NCBI RefSeq assembly: GCF_009687865.1
Contig: NZ_BLAE01000068.1
Coordinates: 1-64,000 of the forward strand
From: Acrocarpospora macrocephala
GTDB lineage: Bacteria > Actinomycetota > Actinomycetes > Streptosporangiales > Streptosporangiaceae
Length of the DNA: 64,000 nucleotides
Direction: 5' to 3'
Part shown: positions 44,426 through 55,676 of the stretch, piece by piece
Layout of the letters: each line of letters begins with the position of its first letter
How positions within the stretch are numbered: position 1 is the first letter of the stretch
Position numbers and translations under genes: made by a program
The notes under the pieces: model-generated
Told to the model about the DNA's origin: nothing
The model's input: only the letters and a program-made list of their open reading frames with translations
Database searches by the model: none

Positions 44426-44450
44426 AGACTTGCTCTAGAGATTTGCTCTA
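44423..44450. promoter_or_regulatory. Two overlapping palindromes upstream of the SDR-tetR operon
   Basis: TAGAG-N5-CTCTA occurs twice, at 44423-44437 and 44436-44450, sharing two bases, with a 13-bp period. The array ends 14 bp before the SDR start, so binding would cover the promoter or ribosome site. It is the probable operator of the TetR encoded in the same operon. Confidence 0.75.
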
Positions 44451-44464
44451 AATATGCTGCCCGC

Positions 44465-45244
44465 ATGACCGTGGTGGTAACCGGGGGCAACCGGGGGATC
44501 GGATACGCGGTGTGCGAGCGGCTGGCGCGCGCCGGGGAACGCGTGGTGCTGGTCTCCCGGGACCGGGAACGCGGCGCGGCGGCGATCCGGGTGCTGCCCG
44601 GGGAGGTGGATCTGGTCGTCGGCGATCTCACCACGTTCGCCGGGGTCCGGATCGTGGCCGAGGAGCTGCGCCGGATCTGTCCCAGGATCGAGGTGCTGGT
44701 GCACAACGCGGGCCTGTGGCCGAGCCGCCGGGTGCTCACCGCCGACGGCGTGGAGGAGTCGTTCGCGGTCAACCACCTCGCGCCGTTCCTGCTCAACCAC
44801 CTGCTGGAGGACCTCCTCGGCCGGGTGGTGCAGGTCAGCGCGGGCCTGTACGCCAAAGGCAAGGCAGACCCCGCCCGCACCCCGCAAGGCCTGGACTTCC
44901 ACCCGATCCGCACCTACGCGGACACCAAGCTCTGCAACGTGCTCATGCTCCCGCTGTTCGCCAGGCGATGGGAGGATGCCGGGGTGACGATCGACGCCGT
45001 GCACCCGGGGGTGATCCGTACCGGTCTGGGCGACCGGGGCGGCCCGGTCGGTCTGCTGCTCAAGGTGGCCAAACGGTTCTGGCTGACTCCTGAGCAGGGC
45101 GCGGAGCCGGTCGTACGGCTCGCGCTCGAGGACAAGGGCACCGGCCGGTTCTTCAACGTGAACCAGGAGATCCCGATCGAACTGGACGAGGAGCTCGCCA
45201 GGCGGGTCTGGGCGCAGGCCGCCGCGCTCACCGGGGCCGGATGA
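44465..45244 (+). CDS. Short-chain dehydrogenase/reductase (retinol-dehydrogenase-like)
   Basis: 259 residues. VVVTGGNRGIGYAVCERLAR is the TGxxxGIG dinucleotide loop, LVHNAG the NAG motif, VVQVSAGLYAKGKAD the catalytic-Ser strand and YADTKLCNVLML the YxxxK pair. Similar to actinomycete oxidoreductases of the WWOX/RDH group. The substrate is unknown. Its stop overlaps the tetR start (ATGA), so both are made from one message. Confidence 0.9.
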   Translation: MTVVVTGGNRGIGYAVCERLARAGERVVLVSRDRERGAAAIRVLPGEVDLVVGDLTTFAGVRIVAEELRRICPRIEVLVHNAGLWPSRRVLTADGVEESFAVNHLAPFLLNHLLEDLLGRVVQVSAGLYAKGKADPARTPQGLDFHPIRTYADTKLCNVLMLPLFARRWEDAGVTIDAVHPGVIRTGLGDRGGPVGLLLKVAKRFWLTPEQGAEPVVRLALEDKGTGRFFNVNQEIPIELDEELARRVWAQAAALTGAG

Positions 45245-45816
45245 GGCAGCGCAGGAGCGAGGAGACCGTCCGGCGACTGCTGGACACGGCCCTGACCGCG
45301 TTCACGGAAGGTGATTTCACCCTGCGCGGGGTGACCACCCGCAGCGGCGTCAGCGTGGGCAGCCTATATCACCATTTCGGCAGCTTCGACGGGCTGGCGG
45401 CGGCACTGTACACCGAATGCATGGCCCTGCTGCTGGACGCGCTGATCGACGCCCTGGAGCGCACCCGCACGCCGCGGACGGGGGTGCGCGCGATCGTCCG
45501 CGCGTACCTGGCCTTCGCCGGGACCAATCCGGCGCGCGCCCGCTTCATCCACGCCGCCCCCAACACGGCCGGGCACGCCGCCGCGATCGCCGAGCGCAAA
45601 GCGCCGCAGATCGACCGCCTGGTGGCCTGGCTGCGCCCGCACATCGCCGCCGGAACCGTGGCCGACCTGCCGATTCCGCTGATCGAGATGCTGCTGATCG
45701 GGCCGCTCGCCGAGGTGACCCGGCGCTGGCTGGCGGGGGTGCCGGGCATCGATCTGGCCGAGGCCGCCCGGGTGCTGCCCGAGCCCATCTGGCGCTCGCT
45801 CCAGGCTGGTTATTGA
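45241..45816 (+). CDS. TetR-family transcriptional regulator
   Basis: 191 residues. The HTH runs RRLLDTALTAFTEGDFTLRG, VTTRSGVSVGSLYHHFGSFD; the rest is a helical C-terminal domain with ARARFIHAAPNTAGHAAAIA. Coupled to the SDR gene, it probably represses the pair through the overlapping palindromes at 44423-44450 and is induced by the SDR substrate (inference). Confidence 0.9.
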   Translation: MRQRRSEETVRRLLDTALTAFTEGDFTLRGVTTRSGVSVGSLYHHFGSFDGLAAALYTECMALLLDALIDALERTRTPRTGVRAIVRAYLAFAGTNPARARFIHAAPNTAGHAAAIAERKAPQIDRLVAWLRPHIAAGTVADLPIPLIEMLLIGPLAEVTRRWLAGVPGIDLAEAARVLPEPIWRSLQAGY

Positions 45817-45855
45817 CGACGAAACGGCAGGCGGGTTACGTTCGCTCCAATTAAA

Positions 45856-45884
45856 AGGAAAGCTTCCTAATAGTTTCCTTGGAA
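45856..45884. promoter_or_regulatory. Symmetric elements upstream of the chitinase gene
   Basis: AGGAA-N3-TTCCT (45856-45868) is followed by TTCC-N2-GGAA (45875-45884). Both are made of the same TTCC/GGAA half-sites seen in the GH38/GH3 promoter, about 155 bp upstream of the chitinase ATG. They are candidate sites for a carbohydrate-responsive repressor. Confidence 0.45.
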
Positions 45885-46040
45885 CCCGCAGCTAGGAACC
45901 GTGCGTCATGCAGCGATCGCCGCCCGCCCAGGAACATGCCCGCTGAGCGTTTCCCCCGAGTGCCCGTCCGAGCCCGGTCGGCCGCGCACACGCGTCCCGT
46001 CGACATCCCGATCCCCCCATGGACGTGGAGCAGCACAGAT

Positions 46041-48299
<2,259 letters not shown>

Positions 48300-48336
48300 C
48301 AGTGACCCGGGCGAGCCTCTGATCTCGCCCATACCT

Positions 48337-48369
48337 GGCCCGCCGGAGAACCCCCCTCTCCGGCGGGCC
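48337..48369 (+). terminator. Terminator hairpin after the chitinase gene
   Basis: A perfect 13-bp stem (GGCCCGCCGGAGA with its complement) encloses a 7-nt loop, 37 bases after the stop, and is followed by TT. It separates the chitinase from tex. Confidence 0.88.
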
Positions 48370-48428
48370 TTCCGCTCGTTGTCCACAGGGAGGCGGCGAG
48401 GGCGTGCGGGGTCGGGCAGAATAGCCGG

Positions 48429-50765
48429 GTGACGACTTCGATCAACCAGCGGATCGCCGAGGAGCTCGGTGTGCGGGAGCGGCAGGTGGCCGCGGCCGTG
48501 GAGCTGCTCGATGGCGGGGCGACCGTGCCGTTCATCGCGCGGTATCGCAAGGAAGCGACCGAGATGCTCGACGACGCGCAGTTGCGGTCGCTGGAGGAGC
48601 GGCTGCGCTATCTGCGGGAGCTGGAGGAGCGCCGGAGCGCGATCCTGGAGTCGATCCGGTCGCAGGGCAAGCTGGACGACGCGCTGGAAGCGCAGATCAT
48701 GGCGGCCGACTCCAAGGCGCGGCTGGAGGACATCTACCTGCCCTACAAGCCGAAGCGGCGGACCAAGGCGCAGATCGCGCGGGAGGCCGGGCTTGAGCCG
48801 CTGGCCGACCAGCTGCTCGGGGATCCGACCCTGGATCCGGCGGCCACCGCCGCCGCCTATGTCGGGGAGGCCGTGGCCGACGCGGCGGCCGCCCTCGAAG
48901 GGGCGCGGGCCATTCTCATCGAGCGGTTCGGCGAGGACGCGGACCTGATCGGCGAGCTGCGCGAGAGCATGTGGTCGCGCGGGCGGCTGCTGGCGCAGGT
49001 CAAGGAGGGCAAGGAGGAGGCCGGGGCCAAGTTCTCCGACTACTTCGCGTTCGGTGAGCCGTTCACCAAGCTGCCCTCGCATCGCATCCTGGCCATGTTC
49101 CGGGGCGAGAAGGAGGAGATCCTCTCGCTGACCCTGGAGCCGGAGGAGCCGCAGGAGGGGCCGAGCACGTTCGAGCGGCGGATCGCGCGGCGGTTCGGGA
49201 TCGCGGACCAGGGCCGGGCGGGGGATCGCTGGCTGGTGGAGACGGTGCGGTGGGCCTGGCGGACGCGGGTGCTCGTGCATCTGGGCATCGACCTGCGGAC
49301 GCGGCTGTGGCAGGCGGCCGAGGAGGAGGCCGTGCGGGTGTTCGCGGCCAACCTGCGCGACCTGCTGCTGGCCGCTCCGGCGGGGACCCGGCCGACGATG
49401 GGGCTCGACCCCGGGTTGCGTACGGGGGTGAAGGTGGCCGTGGTCGACGCGACCGGCAAGGTGGTCGAGACCGCGACGATCTACCCGCATGAGCCCCGGC
49501 GGCAGTGGGATCAGTCGATCGCGGTGCTCGGGGCGCTCGCGCGCAAGCACTCGGTCGAGCTGATCGCGATCGGCAACGGGACCGCGTCGCGGGAGACCGA
49601 CAAGCTCGCGGGCGACCTGCTGAAGCTGATGCCGGGCCTGACGAAGATCGTGGTGTCGGAGGCGGGGGCTTCGGTTTACTCGGCTTCCTCGTACGCTTCG
49701 CAGGAGCTGCCCGAGCTGGACGTGTCGCTGCGGGGCGCGGTGTCGATCGCGCGGCGGCTGCAGGATCCGCTGGCCGAGCTGGTGAAGATCGATCCCAAGT
49801 CGATCGGCGTGGGGCAGTATCAGCACGACCTGTCGGAGCTGAAGTTGTCACGGTCGCTGGACGCGGTGGTGGAGGACTGCGTGAACGCGGTCGGCGTGGA
49901 CGTGAACACGGCCTCCGCTCCCCTGCTGACGCGGGTGTCCGGGATCGGGTCCGGGCTGGCCGAGAACATCGTGCTGCATCGCGACGCCAACGGCCCGTTC
50001 CGGTCGCGGCGGGCGTTGAAGGACGTGGCCCGGCTGGGACCCAAGGCCTTCGAGCAGTGCGCGGGCTTCCTGCGCATCCCCGGCGGAGACGATCCGCTCG
50101 ACGCCTCCAGCGTGCACCCGGAGGCGTATCCGGTGGTGCGCCGGATCCTGGCGGGCGGCGACCTCAAATCCCTGATCGGCGACAGCGCCAAACTCAGGAA
50201 ACTCAACCCCGCCGACTTCGTCGACGACACCTTCGGCCTCCCGACGGTGACCGACATCCTCAAGGAACTCGAAAAGCCCGGCCGCGACCCTCGCCCCGCC
50301 TTCAAGACGGCCACCTTCAAGGACGGCATCGACAAGATCAGCGACCTCAAGCCCGGCCTGATCCTGGAAGGCGTCGTCACCAACGTCGCCGCCTTCGGCG
50401 CGTTCGTGGACGTCGGCGTCCACCAGGACGGCTTGGTCCACGTCTCGGCCATGTCATCAAATTTCGTGAAGGATCCGCGCGATGTGGTGAAGCCGGGCGA
50501 CATCGTCCGGGTCAAGGTGCTCGACGTGGACATCCCCCGCAAACGCATCTCCCTGACATTGCGCCTGGAAGACGACGCGACGAAATCCGTACCCTCCCCG
50601 CGCGGCGACTCTCGCCAGGGCAAACCGGGCGGCAAACAACAGGGCGGCGGTCAATCCCGCCAGAACCGCGGCGGCTCCGCCCGCGACTCCGGCTCCGGCG
50701 GCGGCTCCATGGCCGAAGCCCTCCGCCGCGCGGGCCTCAACGACCCGGGCCGACGAAACCGCTGA
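48429..50765 (+). CDS. tex: Tex-family RNA-binding transcription accessory protein
   Basis: 778 residues, GTG start. The N-terminal helical Tex domain contains [21 protein letters not shown] YqgF/RNase H-like domain follows with [20 protein letters not shown], then HhH motifs ([20 protein letters not shown]) and a C-terminal S1 domain ([34 protein letters not shown]). The tail is disordered and rich in Gly, Gln and Ser. Tex binds nucleic acid near RNA polymerase and the ribosome; its exact role is unclear. It appears monocistronic. Confidence 0.95.
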   Translation: MTTSINQRIAEELGVRERQVAAAVELLDGGATVPFIARYRKEATEMLDDAQLRSLEERLRYLRELEERRSAILESIRSQGKLDDALEAQIMAADSKARLEDIYLPYKPKRRTKAQIAREAGLEPLADQLLGDPTLDPAATAAAYVGEAVADAAAALEGARAILIERFGEDADLIGELRESMWSRGRLLAQVKEGKEEAGAKFSDYFAFGEPFTKLPSHRILAMFRGEKEEILSLTLEPEEPQEGPSTFERRIARRFGIADQGRAGDRWLVETVRWAWRTRVLVHLGIDLRTRLWQAAEEEAVRVFAANLRDLLLAAPAGTRPTMGLDPGLRTGVKVAVVDATGKVVETATIYPHEPRRQWDQSIAVLGALARKHSVELIAIGNGTASRETDKLAGDLLKLMPGLTKIVVSEAGASVYSASSYASQELPELDVSLRGAVSIARRLQDPLAELVKIDPKSIGVGQYQHDLSELKLSRSLDAVVEDCVNAVGVDVNTASAPLLTRVSGIGSGLAENIVLHRDANGPFRSRRALKDVARLGPKAFEQCAGFLRIPGGDDPLDASSVHPEAYPVVRRILAGGDLKSLIGDSAKLRKLNPADFVDDTFGLPTVTDILKELEKPGRDPRPAFKTATFKDGIDKISDLKPGLILEGVVTNVAAFGAFVDVGVHQDGLVHVSAMSSNFVKDPRDVVKPGDIVRVKVLDVDIPRKRISLTLRLEDDATKSVPSPRGDSRQGKPGGKQQGGGQSRQNRGGSARDSGSGGGSMAEALRRAGLNDPGRRNR

Positions 50766-51154
50766 AATCCAGGACCTGCGTGCTGTCCGCGATGCCGTCA
50801 CCCGCGGTCGTGGGCCACACGTGAGACAGCCCCGGCGGGCGGCAGAGGTGCCCACCCGCCGGGACGCCGATATCAGTGCGCCGCGAATCCGAATCGTCGC
50901 TGGTTCGCGTTCTTGCCAGAGGCCTCCACGGTGATCCTCGCCCGGCGCGATAGGGCGTGATGACTTGCCCGAGGTGCACGGCTGGGTCAAGCGCGCGTGC
51001 GTGACCATCGTTGAGGTTTATTCTCTGAGCGGCGGAAGTGAGTTCCGGCCCGGGGGGATCGATGTCGCGGCCGGATGCCCCACGCTTTCGATTTCATGCG
51101 CGATTCGGTTTGGAGCCGGGTCCTGGCTCCCTGTGCTGATTGGACTTCATCCCA
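50766..51154. other. 389-bp interval after tex: one terminator hairpin, no gene
   Basis: The first third holds the tex terminator at 50831-50863. A minus-strand frame near 50884-50960 reads like a protein end (RITVEASGKNANQRRFGF, stop) but has no start and is cut by an upstream stop, so it is at most a relic. The last 100 bases must hold the promoter of the DUF2278 gene. Confidence 0.5.
50831..50863 (+). terminator. Candidate terminator after tex
   Basis: CCCGGCGGG pairs with CCCGCCGGG over 9 bp with a 15-nt loop that can form a further short GGGC/GCCC stem. It starts 66 bases after the tex stop. Confidence 0.65.
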
Positions 51155-52159
51155 ATGCCGTTGCGCTCCTATGGTGTACTCGCCGGTCGTCCGGTGGATC
51201 GGCGTCGTGAAGGAACCACCGACACTCCGCACTACCAGATCCATCTGCGGGACACCGCGGGCACCAACTATCGGGCCGCGGTCAACGTGCAGTCGCAGCA
51301 GGCGCCCTCCGAGCTGCTGTATCTCGCTGACGAGAACTTCACCCATCCCCTGACCGGGCTGCTGCCCGCCGCCGGGAGCGGATGGACGGCGCTGGCGTCC
51401 AGTCCGGGGCAGGGAGCGCTGGACTATATCCGGGGTAACCTGTTCGATCCCGCGCTCATGCGTGCCCTGCCGCCTGAGCTGCCCGGCGACGACAACGACC
51501 TCGCCGACAAGCTCGACCACTACGTCCAGCGCGCCATCAATGACGGCGAGTCCGGGGTGTACGTCTTCGGCGAACGGTGGGGTCCGGAAGCGTCCACCCG
51601 GGACAAGGTCTTCGGCTTCCTGCCCGGCAACGGGGTGCACGACGTGCACATGAACCAGGGCAACAGCGAGCGTTTCCGACGGGACGACGGCGTCTGGCAG
51701 GACGGTGGAATCCTTATCCATCTCCCCGGCGAGGACCGGTGGATCGCGATCTTCCTGGCCTTCCAGTCCCAGGCCTGGCACACCGACAACACCACCGGGC
51801 ACACCATCGGCGCCGCCCCGGCCCGGCCTGCCCCGGGAGACCTGCCGTTGCGGATCGTCGCCGCCCTGGTCAACCCCGTCGGCCCCGCCCCGGAAGCGGA
51901 GACCGTCACCCTCCTCAACGCCTCACCCGGACCGATCAGCCTCGTCGGCTGGCACCTCGCCGACCAGGCCAAACGCACCCTTCCCCTGACAGGCTCCCTC
52001 GCGCCCGGCGAAGCCCTCCGCCTGCCGGTGACGGCCGGTCTGCAACTGGGCAACAACGGCGGAGCCATCACCTTGCTCGACCCCGCCGGTCTCAAGGTTC
52101 ACGGCGTCTCGTACACCAAGGAACAAGCCGGACGCGAAGGTTGGACGCTCACCTTCTAA
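51155..52159 (+). CDS. DUF2278 protein with C-terminal lamin-tail-like domain
   Basis: 334 residues from the ATG at 51155 (MPLRSYGVLAGRPVDRRREG). DUF2278 signatures: PHYQIHLRDTAGTNYRAAVN, LDYIRGNLFDP, VYVFGERWGPE, FGFLPGNGVHDVHMNQGN, FLAFQSQAWHTD. From about residue 235, a beta-rich domain (VTLLNASPGPISLVGWHLAD, then GAITLLDPAGLKVHGVSYT) looks like a lamin-tail domain. The conserved His/Asp/Asn residues suggest a hydrolase, but no activity is established. No signal peptide is seen. Confidence 0.85.
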   Translation: MPLRSYGVLAGRPVDRRREGTTDTPHYQIHLRDTAGTNYRAAVNVQSQQAPSELLYLADENFTHPLTGLLPAAGSGWTALASSPGQGALDYIRGNLFDPALMRALPPELPGDDNDLADKLDHYVQRAINDGESGVYVFGERWGPEASTRDKVFGFLPGNGVHDVHMNQGNSERFRRDDGVWQDGGILIHLPGEDRWIAIFLAFQSQAWHTDNTTGHTIGAAPARPAPGDLPLRIVAALVNPVGPAPEAETVTLLNASPGPISLVGWHLADQAKRTLPLTGSLAPGEALRLPVTAGLQLGNNGGAITLLDPAGLKVHGVSYTKEQAGREGWTLTF

Positions 52160-52167
52160 AGCGCGGT

Positions 52168-52422
52168 TCAGGCGGCGTGTTGTTCCGCGCATGCCTGGGC
52201 GAGGACGTCCAGGGAGATGCCCAGGGCCTGGCCTAGGGCGGCGATGGTGAAGAAGGCCGGGGTGGGGACGCGGCCTGTCTCGATCTTGCGGAGGGTTTCC
52301 GGGGAGAGTCCCGCAGCGGCTGCGACCTCCGGCATGCTGCGCTCTCCCCTGGCTTCGCGCAGGAGGCGGCCCAGGCGGTGGCCGCGTTCGTGGTCCAGTT
52401 CGGAGAGTGAAGGTCGCACCAT
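52168..52422 (-). CDS. Small XRE-family helix-turn-helix regulator
   Basis: 84 residues, almost entirely one HTH_XRE domain: HRLGRLLREARGERSMPEVA, AAAGLSPETLRKIETGRVPT, FFTIAALGQALGISLDVLAQ. It is divergent from map across 66 bp that contain a perfect ATACCGGTAT palindrome, and convergent with the DUF2278 gene. Local repression of itself and perhaps map is likely; it has no toxin partner beside it. Confidence 0.9.
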   Translation of the reverse strand: MVRPSLSELDHERGHRLGRLLREARGERSMPEVAAAAGLSPETLRKIETGRVPTPAFFTIAALGQALGISLDVLAQACAEQHAA

Positions 52423-52449
52423 GCACGCATCGTAGCAACCGTGATAACA

Positions 52450-52459
52450 ATACCGGTAT
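52450..52459. promoter_or_regulatory. Palindrome between the XRE gene and map
   Basis: ATACCGGTAT is a perfect 10-bp palindrome midway between the two starts, with a second CCGGT at about 52475. It is the likely XRE operator. GGAGGAA just after it is the map ribosome site. Confidence 0.5.
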
Positions 52460-52488
52460 AACTATTGGAGGAACCGGTAGGAGGAATC

Positions 52489-53259
52489 ATGGTCGAGATC
52501 AAGACGAGTGGCGAGCTGGACGCCATGCGGGAGGCGGGGCGGGTCGTCGGGCGTGCGCTGGACGCCATGAAGGCCGCGGTCGCCCCGGGCGTACGGCTGA
52601 CGGAACTGAACGAGATCGCCGTCACGATCCTGGCGGAGAGCAAGGCCACATCGGCGTTCCTGCGCTACAAGCCGGACTTCGCGCCGACCCCTTTCCCGGC
52701 CGTGATCTGCGCGTCGGTGAACGACGTGATCGTGCACGGCATCCCGGACCGCTACCGGGTCCGCGAGGGCGATCTGCTGACCATCGACTTCGGGGCGTAC
52801 CTGGACGGCTGGGCGGGCGACGCCGCGTTCAGCACCCTGGTCGGCGAGGCGGCCTCCGGCCGGGACCAGCGTCTGATCGAGGTGGCCTGGGAGGCGATGG
52901 AGGCGGCGCTGAAGATGGCCGTCCCCGGCAACCGGCTGGGCGACATCGAACACGCCATCGGGCAGGTGGGCCGCGCCGCCGGATACGGCATCCCCGACGG
53001 CTTCGGCGGCCACGGCATCGGCCGCCACATGCACGAGCCCCCGTTCGTCCACAACGAGGGCCGCCCGCGCCGGGGCATGGTCCTGCGCCCGGGCCTCACC
53101 CTGGCCCTCGAGCCGATGTTCCTGTCCGGCGGCTCCGACCACTACTACACCGACGGCGACGGCTGGGCCCTGCGCAGCTCCGACGGCACCCGCGCCGTCC
53201 ACATCGAGCACACGATCGCCATCACCGACGACGGCCCCCGGATCCTCACCCTTCCGTGA
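52489..53259 (+). CDS. map: Methionine aminopeptidase type I
   Basis: 256 residues. The five metal ligands are in order: Asp of LLTIDFGAYLDGW and the next Asp in GDAAF, His of FGGHGIGRHMHEPP, Glu of LALEPMF and Glu of VHIEHTIAIT. It removes N-terminal Met from nascent proteins. AGGAGGAA lies three bases before the ATG at 52489. It stands apart from ribosomal genes and is controlled from a promoter shared with an XRE regulator, so it is probably a second, conditional MAP (inference). Confidence 0.95.
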   Translation: MVEIKTSGELDAMREAGRVVGRALDAMKAAVAPGVRLTELNEIAVTILAESKATSAFLRYKPDFAPTPFPAVICASVNDVIVHGIPDRYRVREGDLLTIDFGAYLDGWAGDAAFSTLVGEAASGRDQRLIEVAWEAMEAALKMAVPGNRLGDIEHAIGQVGRAAGYGIPDGFGGHGIGRHMHEPPFVHNEGRPRRGMVLRPGLTLALEPMFLSGGSDHYYTDGDGWALRSSDGTRAVHIEHTIAITDDGPRILTLP

Positions 53260-53469
53260 CGGGAGGCGCTCCCCCGAACGCGTCTACCGTCATCTGCGCG
53301 AACGACTCCGGGCAGCAGCAGGAACCAGGCGGATAATGGACGGATCACCGAAAACAACGAAATTCGGTGAACGGTTACGCGGGCACCAGCACCCGCCCGC
53401 TTGGCAGGTGTGAACTCCGCACCATTTCGGCGGAGTGGGCCCGCCGCTGCCGGCCGCTCTGGATCGCGC

Positions 53470-53742
53470 ATGACCACCTATCGGGACGCGGTAGCGTCGG
53501 TGCGGAACCTGGAGGAGCTGGTGGAGGTCGAGGAGACCCTCGGCCGGGTGATCGGGGGTTCCGCGCTCGCGAAACTGCGGCCGCCGCGCGACCTGGCGTA
53601 TGCGGCGATCACTTTCTACCTGGGAGTCGACCTGTTGACCCACTTGGACGCCGACCGGTCCCGGACCGAGGCGCTGTTCAGCCTGGCCGCCCAGGTGGCG
53701 CCGCGAGCCCGGCCGCTGGCCCTGCGGGGCCGCGATGCGTGA
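53470..53742 (+). CDS. 90-residue hypothetical protein
   Basis: Start at the ATG 53470. A helical small protein with SVRNLEELVEVEETLGRVIG and a central AYAAITFYLGVDLLTHLDAD, then a charged C-terminus. There is no signal, membrane segment or motif. Its end overlaps the following hydrolase gene by 8 bases, so the two are coupled. The 210 bp upstream of it hold no recognisable gene. Confidence 0.6.
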   Translation: MTTYRDAVASVRNLEELVEVEETLGRVIGGSALAKLRPPRDLAYAAITFYLGVDLLTHLDADRSRTEALFSLAAQVAPRARPLALRGRDA

Positions 53743-54346
53743 GCCCGTCGTCCACGTCATTCCCGCCCATGGCGCGGTCAAGGCGGTGGCCCTGGTGTTG
53801 CACGGCGGGCAGGAGGTCGGGCGCATGGCGACCAGCGCGCGGCAGCTCGCGGTGCTCCGGATGGTCCCGTTCGCCTGGGCGCTGACCCGGGCGGGCGCCG
53901 ACCGGGGCCTGGCCGTCTGGCGGGCGCGCTACCGGGTGCGCGGCTGGAACGGCCCCGACGCCTCGCCGGTGACCGACATCACCGAGGTGCTGGCCAAGCT
54001 GCGGCGGGCGCACGACGTGCCCGTCATCCTGGTCGGCCACTCCATGGGCGGCCGTACGGCCCTGCGCGTGGCCGGCGACCCGAACGTGGTCGGCGTGGCC
54101 GCTCTGGCTCCCTGGGTGCCGGAGGGGGAACCCGTCGCCCAGCTGGCCGGACGCCACGTGCTCCTCGTGCACGGATCGGCCGACCGGACCACGAAGCCCG
54201 GCGAGACGCACGCCTACGCCCGGCGCGCCCGCGAGGTCGCCACCGAGGTTCGCATGGTCGACATTCCTGGCGAGGGCCACGGAATGCTCCGCCAGCCTAG
54301 GCTCTGGCATCGCCTGACCAACGAATTCGCCCTGTCTCAGCTCTGA
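53735..54346 (+). CDS. Alpha/beta-hydrolase (dienelactone-hydrolase-like)
   Basis: 203 residues. VALVLHGGQEVGRM is the oxyanion-hole strand, VGHSMGGRTALRVAG holds the nucleophile Ser, LLVHGSADRTTKPGETHAYA the Asp, and DIPGEGHGML the His. It is small and without a lid, typical of cytoplasmic serine hydrolases of unknown substrate. Coupled to the 90-residue gene upstream. Confidence 0.87.
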   Translation: MREPVVHVIPAHGAVKAVALVLHGGQEVGRMATSARQLAVLRMVPFAWALTRAGADRGLAVWRARYRVRGWNGPDASPVTDITEVLAKLRRAHDVPVILVGHSMGGRTALRVAGDPNVVGVAALAPWVPEGEPVAQLAGRHVLLVHGSADRTTKPGETHAYARRAREVATEVRMVDIPGEGHGMLRQPRLWHRLTNEFALSQL

Positions 54347-54404
54347 GAGGCGGGCTCGGCGAGAGTAGGTGTGCCGACGCGCTCACCAGGCGCCGAACGG
54401 GCGC

Positions 54405-55268
54405 TCAGGCGGGTTCGCTGAGGGAGCCGGTGATCGGGGTGCGGGCCGCGGCGCTCGCGAGAAGTCGCTCGTACTGGTCCGGGCTGGTCGTCTCGCAGCC
54501 GAGGCGGTGGCCGGTCAGGTCGCCGTGGTCGTCGCTGGCGCCGGTGACGATCAGGTCCAGGTCGGCGGCGAGGGCGCGGAGTTCGGCGCGGGCCTCGGGG
54601 GTGTGGTCGCGATGGTCGATCTCGATTCCGGCCAGACCGGCGGCGGCCAGCTCGGCGATCCAGTCGGCGGGCACGGTGCGGCCGCGCTTGGCGGAGCGGG
54701 GGTGCGCGAGGACCGCCGCTCCCCCGGCGGCGAGCGTGAGCCGTACGGCCCGGACGGGGTCGAGGGCGTAGCGGGAGACGTGGGCGCGCCCGCCCGAGCC
54801 GATCCAGGCGGGGGTGAACGCCTCCGCGACGGTCGCGACGGCGCCGACCGCCAGCATGGCGCGGGCGATGTGCGGGCGGCCGATCACGCCGCCGGCGGCG
54901 ATGGCCGCGACCATGTCGAGCGTGATCGGCACGCCGAGCTCGGCGATTCTGGCCACCATGGCGGCGGCCCGGTCGTCGCGGGCGGCCCGGATCAGCTCCA
55001 GTTCGGCCGCCAGCTCGGGATGCCCGGGATCGAACAGGTAGGCCAGCATGTGGATGCTCATCCCGTCCCGGCGGCACGACAACTCCATGCCGGGAACCAG
55101 AGTCAGGCCGTCGGGAAGGGCCTCGATCGCCTCCGGGTGACCGGCGACGCCGTCGTGGTCGGTGAGGGCCAAAACGTCCAGCCCAGCGGCGCGAGCACGG
55201 CGGACCACCTCGGCGGGACTCTCCGTCCCGTCCGAGGCGGTGCTGTGGGCGTGCAGATCGATCCGCAC
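54405..55268 (-). CDS. PHP-domain phosphoesterase (TrpH/YciV-like)
   Basis: 287 residues. The metal-binding motifs are DLHAHSTASDG, ALTDHDGVAG, GMELSCRR, AVLAHPRSAKR and ASDDHGDLTGHRLG, which cover the PHP ligands. Relatives hydrolyse 3',5'-bisphosphorylated nucleotides or short RNA 5' ends. It starts two bases after the Lsr2-family stop, so the two are probably co-transcribed. Confidence 0.92.
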   Translation of the reverse strand: MRIDLHAHSTASDGTESPAEVVRRARAAGLDVLALTDHDGVAGHPEAIEALPDGLTLVPGMELSCRRDGMSIHMLAYLFDPGHPELAAELELIRAARDDRAAAMVARIAELGVPITLDMVAAIAAGGVIGRPHIARAMLAVGAVATVAEAFTPAWIGSGGRAHVSRYALDPVRAVRLTLAAGGAAVLAHPRSAKRGRTVPADWIAELAAAGLAGIEIDHRDHTPEARAELRALAADLDLIVTGASDDHGDLTGHRLGCETTSPDQYERLLASAAARTPITGSLSEPA

Positions 55269-55270
55269 GG

Positions 55271-55627
55271 TCAGTCGTCCCCGGGCTCCGGGTGAGCCGC
55301 GAGGAACTTGTCGATCACCTCATCCGGCGGCGTGCCCCGGGCGGGCACGTCGATGCCCTGCTCCCGGGCCCACGCCCGGACATCGCTGTTGGTGTGCCCG
55401 CGCAGCCGCTGCGGCTCGGCCGCCTTCCGCGCCCTGGTCGCCTGCTTGACCTCGCGGCCCCGCTCCAGCGCCAGTTCGATCAAGCTGACCGCCTCGGCCA
55501 GCCGCGCGCTGTTCGCCTCCGACAGATCGATCGCGAACGTGCGCTGCAGGAGCTGGAACTCCCGCCGGACCACATCCTCGCCTTCGGACTGATCGAGATC
55601 ATCAATCAGGATGACCTTCTCCGCCAC
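55271..55627 (-). CDS. Lsr2-family DNA-bridging protein, variant
   Basis: 118 residues, GTG start with GGGGGAGA upstream. The N-terminal oligomerisation part is VILIDDLDQSEGEDVVRREF, with FAIDLSEANSARLAEAV; the C-terminal DNA-binding helices are GHTNSDVRAWAREQGIDVPA and DEVIDKFLAAHP. The AT-hook-like RGR that inserts in the minor groove is RGT here, so DNA affinity may differ. Lsr2 proteins silence AT-rich foreign DNA in actinomycetes; this looks like an additional paralogue. Confidence 0.87.
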   Translation of the reverse strand: MAEKVILIDDLDQSEGEDVVRREFQLLQRTFAIDLSEANSARLAEAVSLIELALERGREVKQATRARKAAEPQRLRGHTNSDVRAWAREQGIDVPARGTPPDEVIDKFLAAHPEPGDD

Positions 55628-55676
55628 GCGCTCTCCCCCTACCAGACGTCATGTGCCCGGCAATCGTACTGGGGTT

